Origin: Pseudomonadota bacterium
Lineage (GTDB): Bacteria > Pseudomonadota > Alphaproteobacteria > Rhizobiales > Rhizobiaceae
DNA: 64,000 bases
Assembly: GCA_023390055.1 (NCBI GenBank)
Contig: JAEWDP010000148.1
Location: 4,112 to 68,111, forward strand
Reading direction: 5' to 3'
A program made the translations under genes and the position numbers. This document shows positions 34,523-43,311 of this stretch, piece by piece (positions within the stretch are counted from its first letter, which is position 1; each line of letters begins with the position of its first letter). The notes under the pieces are model-generated. The model was not told the origin of the DNA. It did not search any database and worked only from the letters and a program-made list of their open reading frames with translations.

Positions 34523-35505
34523 TGATGACTCGTTTTCAACGCAGTGGCAGGCCGCCACGCGTCGGCGATCAGCTTCTATTTAGAAGAATCCTGATTGCAA
34601 CTGTATTGCTGATTGGAGCAATCCTGGTTCTGGCGCCACTGGTCATTATCGGGTTTGAGGCCTTCTCCAAGGGATGGCAGGTCTTTGCTTCGGCGCTGAT
34701 ACACCCCGATACCCGCCATGCAATTTTTCTTACAGTGGCGACTGCGCTGATTGCGGTGCCCGTCAACACGATCTTTGGGATTTCTGCAGCGTGGGCGATC
34801 ACGAAATTTGATTTTCCCGGTCGACGGTTTCTACTAGTAGTCATAGAGATCCCGTTTTCAATCTCCCCTATCGTCGCCGGTGTCGCCTATCTTTTTGTCT
34901 ATGGATTGCAAGGCTATCTGGGACCACTGCTGGACAGCGCTGAGATCAAGATTCTTTTTGCATTGCCTGGAATCGTTCTTGCGTCGATGTTCGTGACGGC
35001 ACCATTCGTAGCACGCGAACTCATACCGCTTATGCAGGCCCAGGGTCGTGATCTTGAAGAGGCCGCAACGTCACTTGGTGCGTCCGGCTGGAGAACATTC
35101 TTCTCGGTGACGGTACCCAACATCAAGTGGGCGCTGCTTTATGGTGTTGTACTCTGCAATGCCCGTGTCATGGGTGAGTTCGGGGCGGTCTCTGTGGTTT
35201 CCGGCAACATCCGCGGCCAGACGAATACATTGCCCTTGCATATTGAACTTCTCTACCATGACTATCAAGCGACAGGTGCCTTTGCGTCAGCTTCTATCCT
35301 AGCACTTATTGCCGTCTTCACCATTATCGCCAAGGTTGCGCTGGAACGGCGCGGAGCCGGGCGCATCCGCCGCCCGGCTCTTGCCGGACCAGGTGCTGCC
35401 GCTGGGAATAATCCGCAACTTCTTCCCAGCCCTAAACGACGGGATTTGTCGGCAAGTGAACGTGATAGTTTCGCCCCGGCAAGTGGATTGACCGAGCAGA
35501 GTTGA
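34519..35505 (+). CDS. cysW: Sulfate ABC permease CysW, with an extended C-terminus
   Basis: A 328-residue permease; typical CysW is about 280-290. The EAA loop reads GRDLEEAATSLGASGWRTFFSVTVP near residue 180 and the CysW-specific VMGEFGAVSVVSGNIRGQTNTLPLHIE follows. The last 45 or so residues, after ALERRGAG, are unlike the family. They are encoded by a strong hairpin (35354-35380) and by the start of the inserted fragment at 35435. The natural stop was probably near 35360, and the insertion or decay replaced it. The core looks functional. Confidence 0.9.
   Translation: MMMTRFQRSGRPPRVGDQLLFRRILIATVLLIGAILVLAPLVIIGFEAFSKGWQVFASALIHPDTRHAIFLTVATALIAVPVNTIFGISAAWAITKFDFPGRRFLLVVIEIPFSISPIVAGVAYLFVYGLQGYLGPLLDSAEIKILFALPGIVLASMFVTAPFVARELIPLMQAQGRDLEEAATSLGASGWRTFFSVTVPNIKWALLYGVVLCNARVMGEFGAVSVVSGNIRGQTNTLPLHIELLYHDYQATGAFASASILALIAVFTIIAKVALERRGAGRIRRPALAGPGAAAGNNPQLLPSPKRRDLSASERDSFAPASGLTEQS
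35354..35380 (+). terminator. Strong hairpin inside the 3' end of the cysW frame
   Basis: GAGCCGGGCG (35354-35363) pairs perfectly with CGCCCGGCTC (35371-35380) across 7 bases. Such hairpins normally lie just after a stop codon, so its position inside the frame supports loss of the original cysW stop. Confidence 0.6.
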
Positions 35506-35811
35506 GATCACGATCATGCGACGCCCCACACCCGACATAATCCAAACGTCTTACACCAGGACCTTTCGGCCGTTGCCGGCCACCAAGACTTTACCATTCA
35601 CAACCAGTCCAGGAATGATGTCGTTCGTCGGCTTCGGCACAACATGCACCTTATGCCTTCTGACGACCTGGTGCTGCAAGATCGTCCTGAACGTGGTCCA
35701 ACTCGTGACAGTTTATCGGTACGATTGCGTTTTTGCACCATCCCATAAAACAAACAACAAGGGCACGCACTTCCTCCCCGGCATGAATTCCGGGGATTTC
35801 GCGCGTGAAAT
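35435..35811 (-). repeat. Degenerate inserted fragment between cysW and cysA (copy B)
   Basis: About 375 bases separate the natural end of cysW from cysA, where these genes usually abut. The segment 35450-35535 matches copy A (11375-11465) and the reverse of copy C (16825-16895): GACGGGATTTGTCGGCAAGTG, CCCCGGCAAGTGGATTGACC and GATCATGCGACGCCCCACAC have counterparts in order. The far end has CCCCGG-CATGAATT-CCGGGG (35776-35795) and GCGCGTGAAAT next to the cysA ATG, again as in copy A. A mobile-element remnant is likely; the family (possibly IS200/IS605) is a guess. Confidence 0.5.
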
Positions 35812-36834
35812 ATGATGAAGATCCGTCTAGACCACGTTGTCAAAACGTTTGATACTTTCCGAGCTGTTCGAGGAGTTTCACTCGATATAGAGAGTGGTGA
35901 ACTGGTTGCCCTTCTGGGCCCTTCCGGGTCTGGCAAGACGACGATCTTGAGGATGGTGGCCGGACTTGAGTATGCCGATGGAGGGCATATCTATTTCGGT
36001 GAGCAGGACGCGACAGATATTCCCGTTCGCGATCGGGGCGTCGGCTTCGTCTTCCAGCATTACGCACTCTTTCCGCACATGACGGTGGCGGAAAACATTG
36101 CTTTCGGAATGAAAGTATCGAAGGTCAAGCGTGGGAATCTGGTGATTGCTGAACGCGTCAACGAGCTTCTTCGGCTCGTACGGCTGGAGGGGCTCGGGGA
36201 TCGTTTTCCAGGCCAGATATCAGGTGGACAGCGTCAGCGTGTGGCGCTGGCCAGAGCGCTCGCGGTAGATCCGAAAGTGCTTCTTCTGGATGAACCTTTC
36301 GGTGCTTTGGATGCAAATGTGCGGCGTGATCTACGCCGCTGGCTTCGTGAAATCCACGATGAGCTTGCAATCACGACGATCTTTGTGACCCATGACCAGG
36401 AAGAGGCGCTCGATCTGGCAGATCGTGTTGTCATCTTGAATGAAGGCACGATTGTTCAACAGGGTACGCCGGCCAATGTATGTCGCGATCCAAGCTCGGC
36501 ATTCGTCACTCGTTTCCTTGGTGATACCAACAGGCTGATGGCAGAAGTCCGCGACGGTGTGGCCAATCTGGGAGGGGCATCTATCCCGGCCGTTGGCATT
36601 CCTGATGGTGAAGCTGAGGTCTATGCCCGTCCAGCTGATTTCGTCTGGTCAACACATGCCCCTGGTATCCCAACTTCCGTTGTTCGTGTACTCGACCGTC
36701 CGGGTGGGCGCCGTGTCATTGCGACAATGGCGGACAGCGAACAGGTTGAATTCGACGTGGAGCCCGAATTGAGCGTGCAGGCCGGGGAACGGGGTTATTT
36801 GAACCTGCGTCGCGCACAGGTATTCCCTTCTTGA
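35812..36834 (+). CDS. cysA: Sulfate ABC transporter ATPase CysA
   Basis: A 340-residue ATPase. Walker A is GPSGSGKTT (residues 37-45), the Q-loop FVFQHYALFPHMTVAENIAFG, the signature ISGGQRQRVALARAL, Walker B VLLLDEPFGALD and the switch His in FVTHDQEEALDLADRV. The C-terminal TOBE-like domain contains VYARPADF, as in CysA. ATG at 35812 or 35815; there is no clear ribosome site because the inserted fragment reaches up to the start codon. It energises CysTW and may now depend on a new promoter or on read-through. Confidence 0.92.
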   Translation: MMKIRLDHVVKTFDTFRAVRGVSLDIESGELVALLGPSGSGKTTILRMVAGLEYADGGHIYFGEQDATDIPVRDRGVGFVFQHYALFPHMTVAENIAFGMKVSKVKRGNLVIAERVNELLRLVRLEGLGDRFPGQISGGQRQRVALARALAVDPKVLLLDEPFGALDANVRRDLRRWLREIHDELAITTIFVTHDQEEALDLADRVVILNEGTIVQQGTPANVCRDPSSAFVTRFLGDTNRLMAEVRDGVANLGGASIPAVGIPDGEAEVYARPADFVWSTHAPGIPTSVVRVLDRPGGRRVIATMADSEQVEFDVEPELSVQAGERGYLNLRRAQVFPS

Positions 36835-36955
36835 CGCGGCACGATGATGGGCTGTGCGCTGGTCATATCCATAGATGAGATGTTTCTCTTTCCAGACTGT
36901 CAGCCAGCTATGGGGAAGTCTTCTTTGGAGCCCACGCCGTCAAGCGTCTTCCTGT

Positions 36956-37009
36956 GTGGGGCCGTTTAATATCGTGAAGTAAATATCGCGTATTAAAGGC
37001 GTGCCCCAC
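36956..37009. terminator. Composite inverted repeat between cysA and gcdH
   Basis: GTGGGGC (36956-36962) pairs with GCCCCAC (37003-37009), and inside it TTTAATA (36965-36971) pairs with TATTAAA (36991-36997). It lies between two convergent genes, so a bidirectional terminator is the simplest reading. Confidence 0.5.
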
Positions 37010-37057
37010 CTCCGGAGAACAGAGTGGATCACGCAAAGGGATCAATCTATGCCGTGC

Positions 37058-38260
37058 TCAGAAGAATGCCTGGATACCAGTTTGAGCACGTCCAAGAATG
37101 AGCGCATGAACATCATGCGTCCCCTCGTAGGTATTGACCGTTTCGAGATTCTGGGCGTGGCGCATCACATGGTACTCAATCTGAATTCCATTGCCGCCGT
37201 GCATGTCGCGAGCCTGGCGCGCGATATCAAGGGCCTTGCCACAATTGTTCCTCTTCACAATCGAGATCATTTCCGGAGCCATTCTCTGTTCGTCCATCAG
37301 CCGGCCAACCCGCAGAGAGGCCTGAAGCCCTAGGGCGATCTCGGTCTGCATGTCTGCGAGCTTCTTTTGATAGAGTTGCATACCTGCAAGCGGCTTGCCG
37401 AACTGTTTCCGATCGAGGCCATACTGGCGGGCGCGCAACCAGCAGTCCTCTGCCGCGCCCATAACGCCCCAGGAAATTCCGTAACGAGCACGGTTCAGGC
37501 AGCCAAACGGTCCCTTGAGACCGGATACACCAGGAAGCAATGCATCTTCACTGACCTCAACGCCCTCCAGTACGATCTCGCCGGTAATCGAGGCTCGTAG
37601 TGACAACTTGCCACCGATTTTAGGGGCTGAAAGGCCTTTCATGCCTTTTTCCAGCACGAAACCACGGATTTCGTTGTTGTGGGCCTCGGATTTCGCCCAG
37701 ACGACAAAGATATCCGCGATTGGTGCGTTGGATATCCACATCTTCGAGCCGCGCAGACGATAGCCACCGTCGATCTTTTCGGCGCGTGTCTTCATGCCGC
37801 CCGGGTCGGATCCGGCGTCCGGTTCCGTCAGCCCGAAGCAGCCGATCAATTCGCCTGAAACAAGGCCCGGCAGGTATTTGTCCTTTTGCTGCTCCGAGCC
37901 ATATGCATCGATGGGGTAGATGACCAAGGACGACTGTACACTCATCATCGAGCGATAGCCGCTGTCGATACGCTCCACTTCCCTTGCTACAAGGCCGTAC
38001 GCCACATAGCTGGTGTCAGCTGCGCCATATTTTTCCGGCAATGTTACGCCAAGGAGGCCCGCCTGTCCCATGAGGCGGAAGAGCTCCGGTTCCGATGTTT
38101 CGTTCAGATATGCCTCCTGGATACGAGGCAGGAGCTCCGACTTGCCAAACGCCGCAGCGGCATTACGGATCATGCGCTCCTCGTCGGTCAACTGGTCTTC
38201 GAGAAGGAAGGGGTCCTCAAAGGAAAATGTTGGGCGTGCGTTCACTTGCGGGGCCTCCAT
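37058..38260 (-). CDS. gcdH: Glutaryl-CoA dehydrogenase
   Basis: A 400-residue acyl-CoA dehydrogenase. GcdH features: FSFEDPFLLEDQLTDEER at the N-terminus, GLTEPDAGSDPGGMKTRAEK (substrate and FAD site), MWISNAPIADIFVVWAK, and the C-terminal block MHGGNGIQIEYHVMRHAQNLETVNTYEGTHDVHALILGRA, in which the Glu of YEGTHD is the catalytic base. It oxidatively decarboxylates glutaryl-CoA to crotonyl-CoA in lysine, tryptophan and glutarate breakdown. ATG 38260 preferred; no strong ribosome site. It is divergent from its probable LysR activator. Confidence 0.93.
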   Translation of the reverse strand: MEAPQVNARPTFSFEDPFLLEDQLTDEERMIRNAAAAFGKSELLPRIQEAYLNETSEPELFRLMGQAGLLGVTLPEKYGAADTSYVAYGLVAREVERIDSGYRSMMSVQSSLVIYPIDAYGSEQQKDKYLPGLVSGELIGCFGLTEPDAGSDPGGMKTRAEKIDGGYRLRGSKMWISNAPIADIFVVWAKSEAHNNEIRGFVLEKGMKGLSAPKIGGKLSLRASITGEIVLEGVEVSEDALLPGVSGLKGPFGCLNRARYGISWGVMGAAEDCWLRARQYGLDRKQFGKPLAGMQLYQKKLADMQTEIALGLQASLRVGRLMDEQRMAPEMISIVKRNNCGKALDIARQARDMHGGNGIQIEYHVMRHAQNLETVNTYEGTHDVHALILGRAQTGIQAFF

Positions 38261-38342
38261 TGTGACGGTCAGATTATCGATCAGCACTTATGTGTCCGCA
38301 AGCCGCGTTTACTCATTCGTCCATGACTGATAGTAATAGTTC

Positions 38343-39260
38343 ATGACCAGTCTCAGCCGCCGCCTCTTACCATCGACTGCCGCCCTTGCCGCCTTTGAAT
38401 CGGTTGCCCGACTCCGTAGCTTTTCGGCCGCGGCAGAAGAACTATCTCTCACTCAAGGCGCTATCAGTCGGCAGGTATCAGGGCTTGAAGAGCTTCTTGG
38501 CATTCTGTTTTTCGAACGAACCAGTCGTGGTGTGGTACTGACCCCTGCCGGGGCCGAATATGCTAAAGCAGTAGGAGCAGCACTGTCACAGATCCGGTCT
38601 GCATCGCTGCAAACTATGACTAAACGGCATAGTGATACTTTGAACCTCGCCATTTTGCCAACATTCGGGACGCGCTGGCTGATGCCGCGCATCCCGAATT
38701 TCGTTGCTCGGTACCCGCAAATCACTTTGAACTTTGCCACCCGGATAGGCATCTTCGATTTCGACAGGGACGGTGTCGACATGGCAATTCATGTTGGTCA
38801 GCCAGATTGGCCTGGCGGCGACTGCACATTCTTGATGGAAGAAATGGTTACCCCCGTCTGCAGCCCCGCTTTCCTGGCGAAGCATCCGATCGAGCGGCCC
38901 GAAGATCTACTGGCCCTCCCGCTGTTGCACATGGCGTCCCGGCCTGGTGCATGGAGCCATTGGTTCCAAAGTCTTGGTGTAGCAGGTGGGGCGTCGCAAG
39001 GCATGCGCTTCGAGCAGTTTGGCAACGTTGCGCAGGCCTGTGCGGCCGGTCTTGGAGTTGCTCTCATGCCGCTCTTCCTGATCGACTCGGAGCTCTCCGC
39101 CGGTCAGATCGTGCAACCGTATCCTCATCAGGTTCGCTCTCCGAGCGCGTACTATGCCGTTGCGCCGATGACGAAGACTGATTTTCGCCCTGTGGTAGCC
39201 TTCCGGTCCTGGTTGCTGGAAGAGGTGGAGCGGTACCGAGGCGAGGTGATCGCCTGGTGA
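38343..39260 (+). CDS. LysR-family regulator (GcvA-like), probably of gcdH
   Basis: A 305-residue regulator with the GcvA-type N-terminus LPSTAALAAFESVARLRSFSAAAEELSLTQGAISRQVSGLEELLG and the effector-domain motif DFDRDGVDMAIHVGQPDWPGGDCTFLMEE. This subgroup includes GcdR regulators lying divergent from gcdH. With 82 bases between the two starts, it most likely activates gcdH in response to glutarate-derived metabolites and represses itself. Confidence 0.9.
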   Translation: MTSLSRRLLPSTAALAAFESVARLRSFSAAAEELSLTQGAISRQVSGLEELLGILFFERTSRGVVLTPAGAEYAKAVGAALSQIRSASLQTMTKRHSDTLNLAILPTFGTRWLMPRIPNFVARYPQITLNFATRIGIFDFDRDGVDMAIHVGQPDWPGGDCTFLMEEMVTPVCSPAFLAKHPIERPEDLLALPLLHMASRPGAWSHWFQSLGVAGGASQGMRFEQFGNVAQACAAGLGVALMPLFLIDSELSAGQIVQPYPHQVRSPSAYYAVAPMTKTDFRPVVAFRSWLLEEVERYRGEVIAW

Positions 39261-39487
39261 GCAATTGCCGCCAACGGATGCCCGATGTTGAGCGCATCGA
39301 TTTCAGATCAGGCAAAGGACGACGCTCCGGCCTCGAGTTTGTCTCTGGCAAGGAACAAACCTCAAAAAAAGTGGTGGAGGGAGTTGCATAATTGTCGGCC
39401 CCTTCTCTATGCAGTTGGCGCTGTGGTCGCTAGGATTGCTGCTAACGCTTCTCTTAAATGATCTTCATGACAATCAGGATATGTCCG

Positions 39488-40570
39488 ATGGAATTGGTGT
39501 TCGATGGCCATAATGACTTGCTTTTGCGGCTTTGGCGCACGATGAAGTCTGGAGGCGATCCGGTTGCGGAGTTCTTGAATGGGACTTGCGAAGGGCATGT
39601 TGACAGTCCCCGGGCCAAGAAGGGCGGGCTCGCAGGTGGTCTATGCGCCATTTATATCCCCTCCGGAGACCTTATCCTCAAGGAACCTGATGATAGCGGT
39701 TCCTATGAGACTCCGTTATCAGCTCCGCTGGCATTGGCGTCATCGCTTGAGATTGCCCTGGAGATGGCGGCGATCGCGCTTCGGCTCGAGCAGGCTGGAG
39801 CATGGCGTCTCTGCCGATCGACGGATGCCATCAACAAGGCGATTGATGATAGTGTCTTCGCAAGTGTCCTGCATATGGAAGGTTGCGAAGCCATTGATCC
39901 GGATCTTGAAAATCTGGAAGTTTTTTACGCGGCAGGGCTGCGCTCGCTGGGTCCGGTTTGGAGCCGTCACAATATTTTTGGCCATGGTGTCCCTTTTGCC
40001 TATCCGATGTCGCCTGATACCGGGCCGGGACTGACAGAGGCCGGCTTTGAACTGGTCAGGGCCTGCAACCGATTGGGCATTTTGATTGATCTCGCGCATA
40101 TTACGGAGAAGGGTTTCTGGGATGTGGCAAGGACGTCCGACCAACCTCTCGTGGCCAGCCATTCCAATGTACATCAGTTGACGCAAGTCGCACGCAACCT
40201 TACTGACAGGCAGCTTGATGCTGTTAGGGATAGCGGTGGCTTGGTTGGACTGAACTATGCCGTAACCATGCTTCGTTCCGACGGCCGTGATGATGCGCAG
40301 ACGCCGCTCGCCAGCATGATCCGCCACGTTGACTACATGGTAGAGCGTATGGGAATCGATCATGTGGCCCTCGGATCAGATTTCGATGGAGCAACAATTC
40401 CGGCAGATATAGGAGATGCTGCTGGCAATCAGAAACTCGTCCTGGCCCTCAAGGACGCAGGATACGCTGATGAGGATTTAAGGAAGATTTGCCGGGAGAA
40501 CTGGCTTAGGATCCTAGCATCGGCCTGGCACGAAACACCGGTGGATGGCCACAACAAACAACAACACTAA
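39488..40570 (+). CDS. Membrane dipeptidase-like metallopeptidase (M19, renal dipeptidase family)
   Basis: A 360-residue zinc dipeptidase. The HxD metal motif is FDGHNDLLLRL near the N-terminus, the bridging Glu is in LHMEGCEAI, and His ligands lie in DLAHITEKGFWDV and ASHSNVHQL; LGSDFDGATIP closes the active site. It has no signal peptide, so it acts in the cytosol on imported dipeptides or dehydropeptides. ATG 39488 (AGGA 8 bases upstream) is preferred to one at 39458. It is followed after 16 bases by a peptide ABC operon, implying import then hydrolysis. Confidence 0.9.
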   Translation: MELVFDGHNDLLLRLWRTMKSGGDPVAEFLNGTCEGHVDSPRAKKGGLAGGLCAIYIPSGDLILKEPDDSGSYETPLSAPLALASSLEIALEMAAIALRLEQAGAWRLCRSTDAINKAIDDSVFASVLHMEGCEAIDPDLENLEVFYAAGLRSLGPVWSRHNIFGHGVPFAYPMSPDTGPGLTEAGFELVRACNRLGILIDLAHITEKGFWDVARTSDQPLVASHSNVHQLTQVARNLTDRQLDAVRDSGGLVGLNYAVTMLRSDGRDDAQTPLASMIRHVDYMVERMGIDHVALGSDFDGATIPADIGDAAGNQKLVLALKDAGYADEDLRKICRENWLRILASAWHETPVDGHNKQQH

Positions 40571-40586
40571 CTAGGGAACGAAAGAC

Positions 40587-42227
40587 ATGATCAATCTGCT
40601 GAACAAACGCGTGCGCGTGCTGGCAACTAGTGCAGCCATGGCGTTACTGCTGGCGGGGACTCCGCAAGCCTTTGCCGAGACGCCGGCGGATACACTCGTC
40701 CTGGGACTTGCCTTCGATGATATCATCACGCTGGACCCTGCTGAGGCATTTGAGTTCTCTGCATCGGAAGTCACGGCCAATACCTATAACAAGCTGGTGA
40801 AACTCGATCCGGCTGATACGTCCAAAGTCGTTGGTGATCTAGCTGAAAGTTGGACGATCTCGGATGATGGTCTGACCTACACGTTCAAGCTGAAACCAGA
40901 CCTTGTCTTTGCTTCGGGCAATCCGCTCACTGCCGAGGATGTGGCTTTTTCCTTCGAACGCGCTGTGAAGCTGGACAAATCGCCGGCCTTTCTGCTCACT
41001 CAATTCGGTTTGACAGGGGATAATGTCACTGAAAAAGCGAAGGCCTTGGACGGGGGCACTTTCGAATTTACGATCGACCAGCCCTATGCTCCAAGCTTCG
41101 TGCTCAACGTTTTGACCGCAACCGTTACGGCAGTTGTCGATAAACAACTCGTGATGGAAAAGGCGAAGGCTGTCACGCCAACCGACGACTACAAGTATGA
41201 CACCGATTTCGGTAACGCGTTCCTGAAGACCGGCTATGCTGGCTCTGGTCCGTTCAAGTTGCGAGACTGGCGTGCAAACGAGGTGGTTGTACTGGAACGT
41301 AACGACAACTACTTCGGTGAGAAGGCGCCGCTTGCGCGTGTGATCTATCGTCATATGAAGGAAAGTGCCGGCCAGCGCCTGGCCCTCGAAAATGGCGACA
41401 TTGATGTTGCGCGCAATCTCGCACCCGGCGATATTCAGGCAATTTCAGAGAAGGATGGACTGGAGATTGCATCTGCACCCAAAGGCACAGTCTACTATAT
41501 CAGTCTCAATCAGAAGAATGAAACACTGGCAAAGCCGGAAGTGATCGAAGCTTTCAAGTATCTCGTTGATTACGACGCGATCGGCGAAACCCTAATCAAA
41601 GGTATCGGCGAGATCCATCAGACCTTTCTACCGGCAGGACAGCTTGGTGCCCTCGACGAGAATCCCTACACCCTCGATGTAGACAAGGCGAAGGAATTGC
41701 TGGCCAAGGCGGGTCTGCCTGACGGCTTCAGTGTCACGATGGATGTTCGCAACACACAGCCGGTCACGGGTATCGCCGAAAATGTCCAGCAGACGCTGGC
41801 GCAAGCTGGTATTAAACTGGAGATCATTCCAGGCGATGGCAAACAGACACTCACCAAGTACCGTGCGCGTCAACACGACCTTTATATTGGGCAATGGGGC
41901 TCTGACTATTTTGATCCAAACTCGAATGCGGATACGTTCACGTACAACGCAGACAATTCTGACGAGGGTACGAACAAGACACTTGCTTGGCGTAATGCGT
42001 GGGACCCCGAGGCACTTAGCCAGAAGACCAAGGATGCCCTCCTTGAAAAGGACAACGACAAGCGCGCTGCTCTCTATCAAGAGTTGCAAAAAGGGGTGTT
42101 GGCGAATGGTCCGTTTGTAATCATTTTCCAACAGACCGAAGTTGCTGGCTACTCGGACAAGCTCAAAAATTACAAGCTTGGTCCGAGCTTCGACACCAAC
42201 TTCGTGTTTAATGTCTCTAAGGACTGA
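40587..42227 (+). CDS. Dipeptide/oligopeptide ABC transporter binding protein (first system)
   Basis: A 546-residue family-5 binding protein with a long Sec signal (to about residue 30, AGTPQAFAET). Family blocks: VTANTYNKLVKLDP, LAESWTISDDGLTYTFKLKPDLVFASGNPLTAEDVAFSFERAV, GSGPFKLRDWRANEVVVLERNDNYFG and IIFQQTEVAGYSDKLKNYKLGP. It captures peptides or similar ligands in the periplasm. First transport gene of the dipeptidase-Dpp operon. Confidence 0.92.
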   Translation: MINLLNKRVRVLATSAAMALLLAGTPQAFAETPADTLVLGLAFDDIITLDPAEAFEFSASEVTANTYNKLVKLDPADTSKVVGDLAESWTISDDGLTYTFKLKPDLVFASGNPLTAEDVAFSFERAVKLDKSPAFLLTQFGLTGDNVTEKAKALDGGTFEFTIDQPYAPSFVLNVLTATVTAVVDKQLVMEKAKAVTPTDDYKYDTDFGNAFLKTGYAGSGPFKLRDWRANEVVVLERNDNYFGEKAPLARVIYRHMKESAGQRLALENGDIDVARNLAPGDIQAISEKDGLEIASAPKGTVYYISLNQKNETLAKPEVIEAFKYLVDYDAIGETLIKGIGEIHQTFLPAGQLGALDENPYTLDVDKAKELLAKAGLPDGFSVTMDVRNTQPVTGIAENVQQTLAQAGIKLEIIPGDGKQTLTKYRARQHDLYIGQWGSDYFDPNSNADTFTYNADNSDEGTNKTLAWRNAWDPEALSQKTKDALLEKDNDKRAALYQELQKGVLANGPFVIIFQQTEVAGYSDKLKNYKLGPSFDTNFVFNVSKD

Positions 42228-42269
42228 TCGGGACACGACGACCTTGGCACTTAGTGACACCAATGCGAG

Positions 42270-42298
42270 GCTTCGGCGCGGTAAGAGCCGCGCCAAGC
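42270..42298 (+). terminator. Intercistronic hairpin after the peptide-binding protein gene
   Basis: GCTT-C-GGCGCGG (42270-42281) pairs with CCGCGCC-AAGC (42288-42298), loop TAAGAG, one bulged base. It separates the abundant binding-protein message from the permeases and argues that the permease starts downstream of it. Confidence 0.65.
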
Positions 42299-42306
42299 AA
42301 CGCGGG

Positions 42307-43311
42307 ATGGCGACCCTTGGCTTTCTGCTGACTGTTGCCACCACTTTTCTCGGGCTGCTTGCTGTAACCTTCTTCATTGGTCGCGTAGTCCCCATTGATC
42401 CGGCACTGGCTATTGTTGGTGACCGTGCTCCGGCGCATGTGGTAGAACGCGTGCGTCTGGAGCTTGGTTTACACCTGCCCCTCTGGCAGCAATTCTGGAT
42501 TTACCTGAAACAGGCATTATCTGGTGACTTTGGGACATCGGTCCTGACGACGAATCCGGTTCTGACTGATATAAAGCGGGTCTTTCCAGCAACGATCGAG
42601 CTTGCGACCGTTGGCACAGTCATAGGGGCAATCTTTGGTGTTCCATTGGGTGTACTGGCTGCAGTAAAGCGTGGCAGTATCATCGACCAGATCGTCCGTA
42701 TTCTTGGTCTTGTCGGTTACTCGGTCCCAATCTTCTGGCTTGGATTGCTGGCCCTACTTCTATTCTACGCGAAGCTCAATTGGGTGGCGTATCCGGGCCG
42801 AGTTGATATCGTTCATGAGTACAGCTTTACGCCTGTAACAGGGTTCTTCCTGCTTGATGCGACCATGCAGCGACAGTGGGATGTACTTTGGGACCTCTTT
42901 CGGCACATCATCTTGCCGGGCGCATTGCTAGGCTATTTTTCTCTTGCCTATATAAGTCGCATGACCCGTTCATTCATGTTGAACGAATTGGGACAGGAAT
43001 ACATCGTTGCTGCACGGGCAAAAGGTTTGTCCGAGGCCCGAATTATCTGGTTCCATGCGCTCCGCAATGCTGCAGTGCCATTGGTTACTGTAATCGCACT
43101 CTCTTACGCAGGTCTGTTGGAAGGCTCGGTCTTGACGGAAACCATCTTTGCCTGGCCGGGGCTCGGACTTTACATAACCGATTCGCTGCAGAATGCAGAC
43201 ATGAATGCCGTACTCGGCGGGACAGTCGTAATCGGCTCGGTCTTCGTCGGCATTAATCTCCTGTCAGATCTTCTTTACCGGACACTTGATCCGAGGACGC
43301 GAAGCCGATGA
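42307..43311 (+). CDS. Peptide ABC permease, DppB-like (first system)
   Basis: A 334-residue permease from ATG 42307, with six helices. The conserved VDPALAIVGDRAPAHVVERVRLELGLHLPLW block follows the first helix, and the ATPase-contact loop reads VAARAKGLSEARIIWFHALRNA near residue 235. Earlier in-frame starts (ATG 42211, TTG 42244) would add a basic tail and read through the hairpin at 42270-42298, so the later ATG is favoured although its ribosome site is weak. Its stop overlaps the DppC-like start. Confidence 0.88.
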   Translation: MATLGFLLTVATTFLGLLAVTFFIGRVVPIDPALAIVGDRAPAHVVERVRLELGLHLPLWQQFWIYLKQALSGDFGTSVLTTNPVLTDIKRVFPATIELATVGTVIGAIFGVPLGVLAAVKRGSIIDQIVRILGLVGYSVPIFWLGLLALLLFYAKLNWVAYPGRVDIVHEYSFTPVTGFFLLDATMQRQWDVLWDLFRHIILPGALLGYFSLAYISRMTRSFMLNELGQEYIVAARAKGLSEARIIWFHALRNAAVPLVTVIALSYAGLLEGSVLTETIFAWPGLGLYITDSLQNADMNAVLGGTVVIGSVFVGINLLSDLLYRTLDPRTRSR

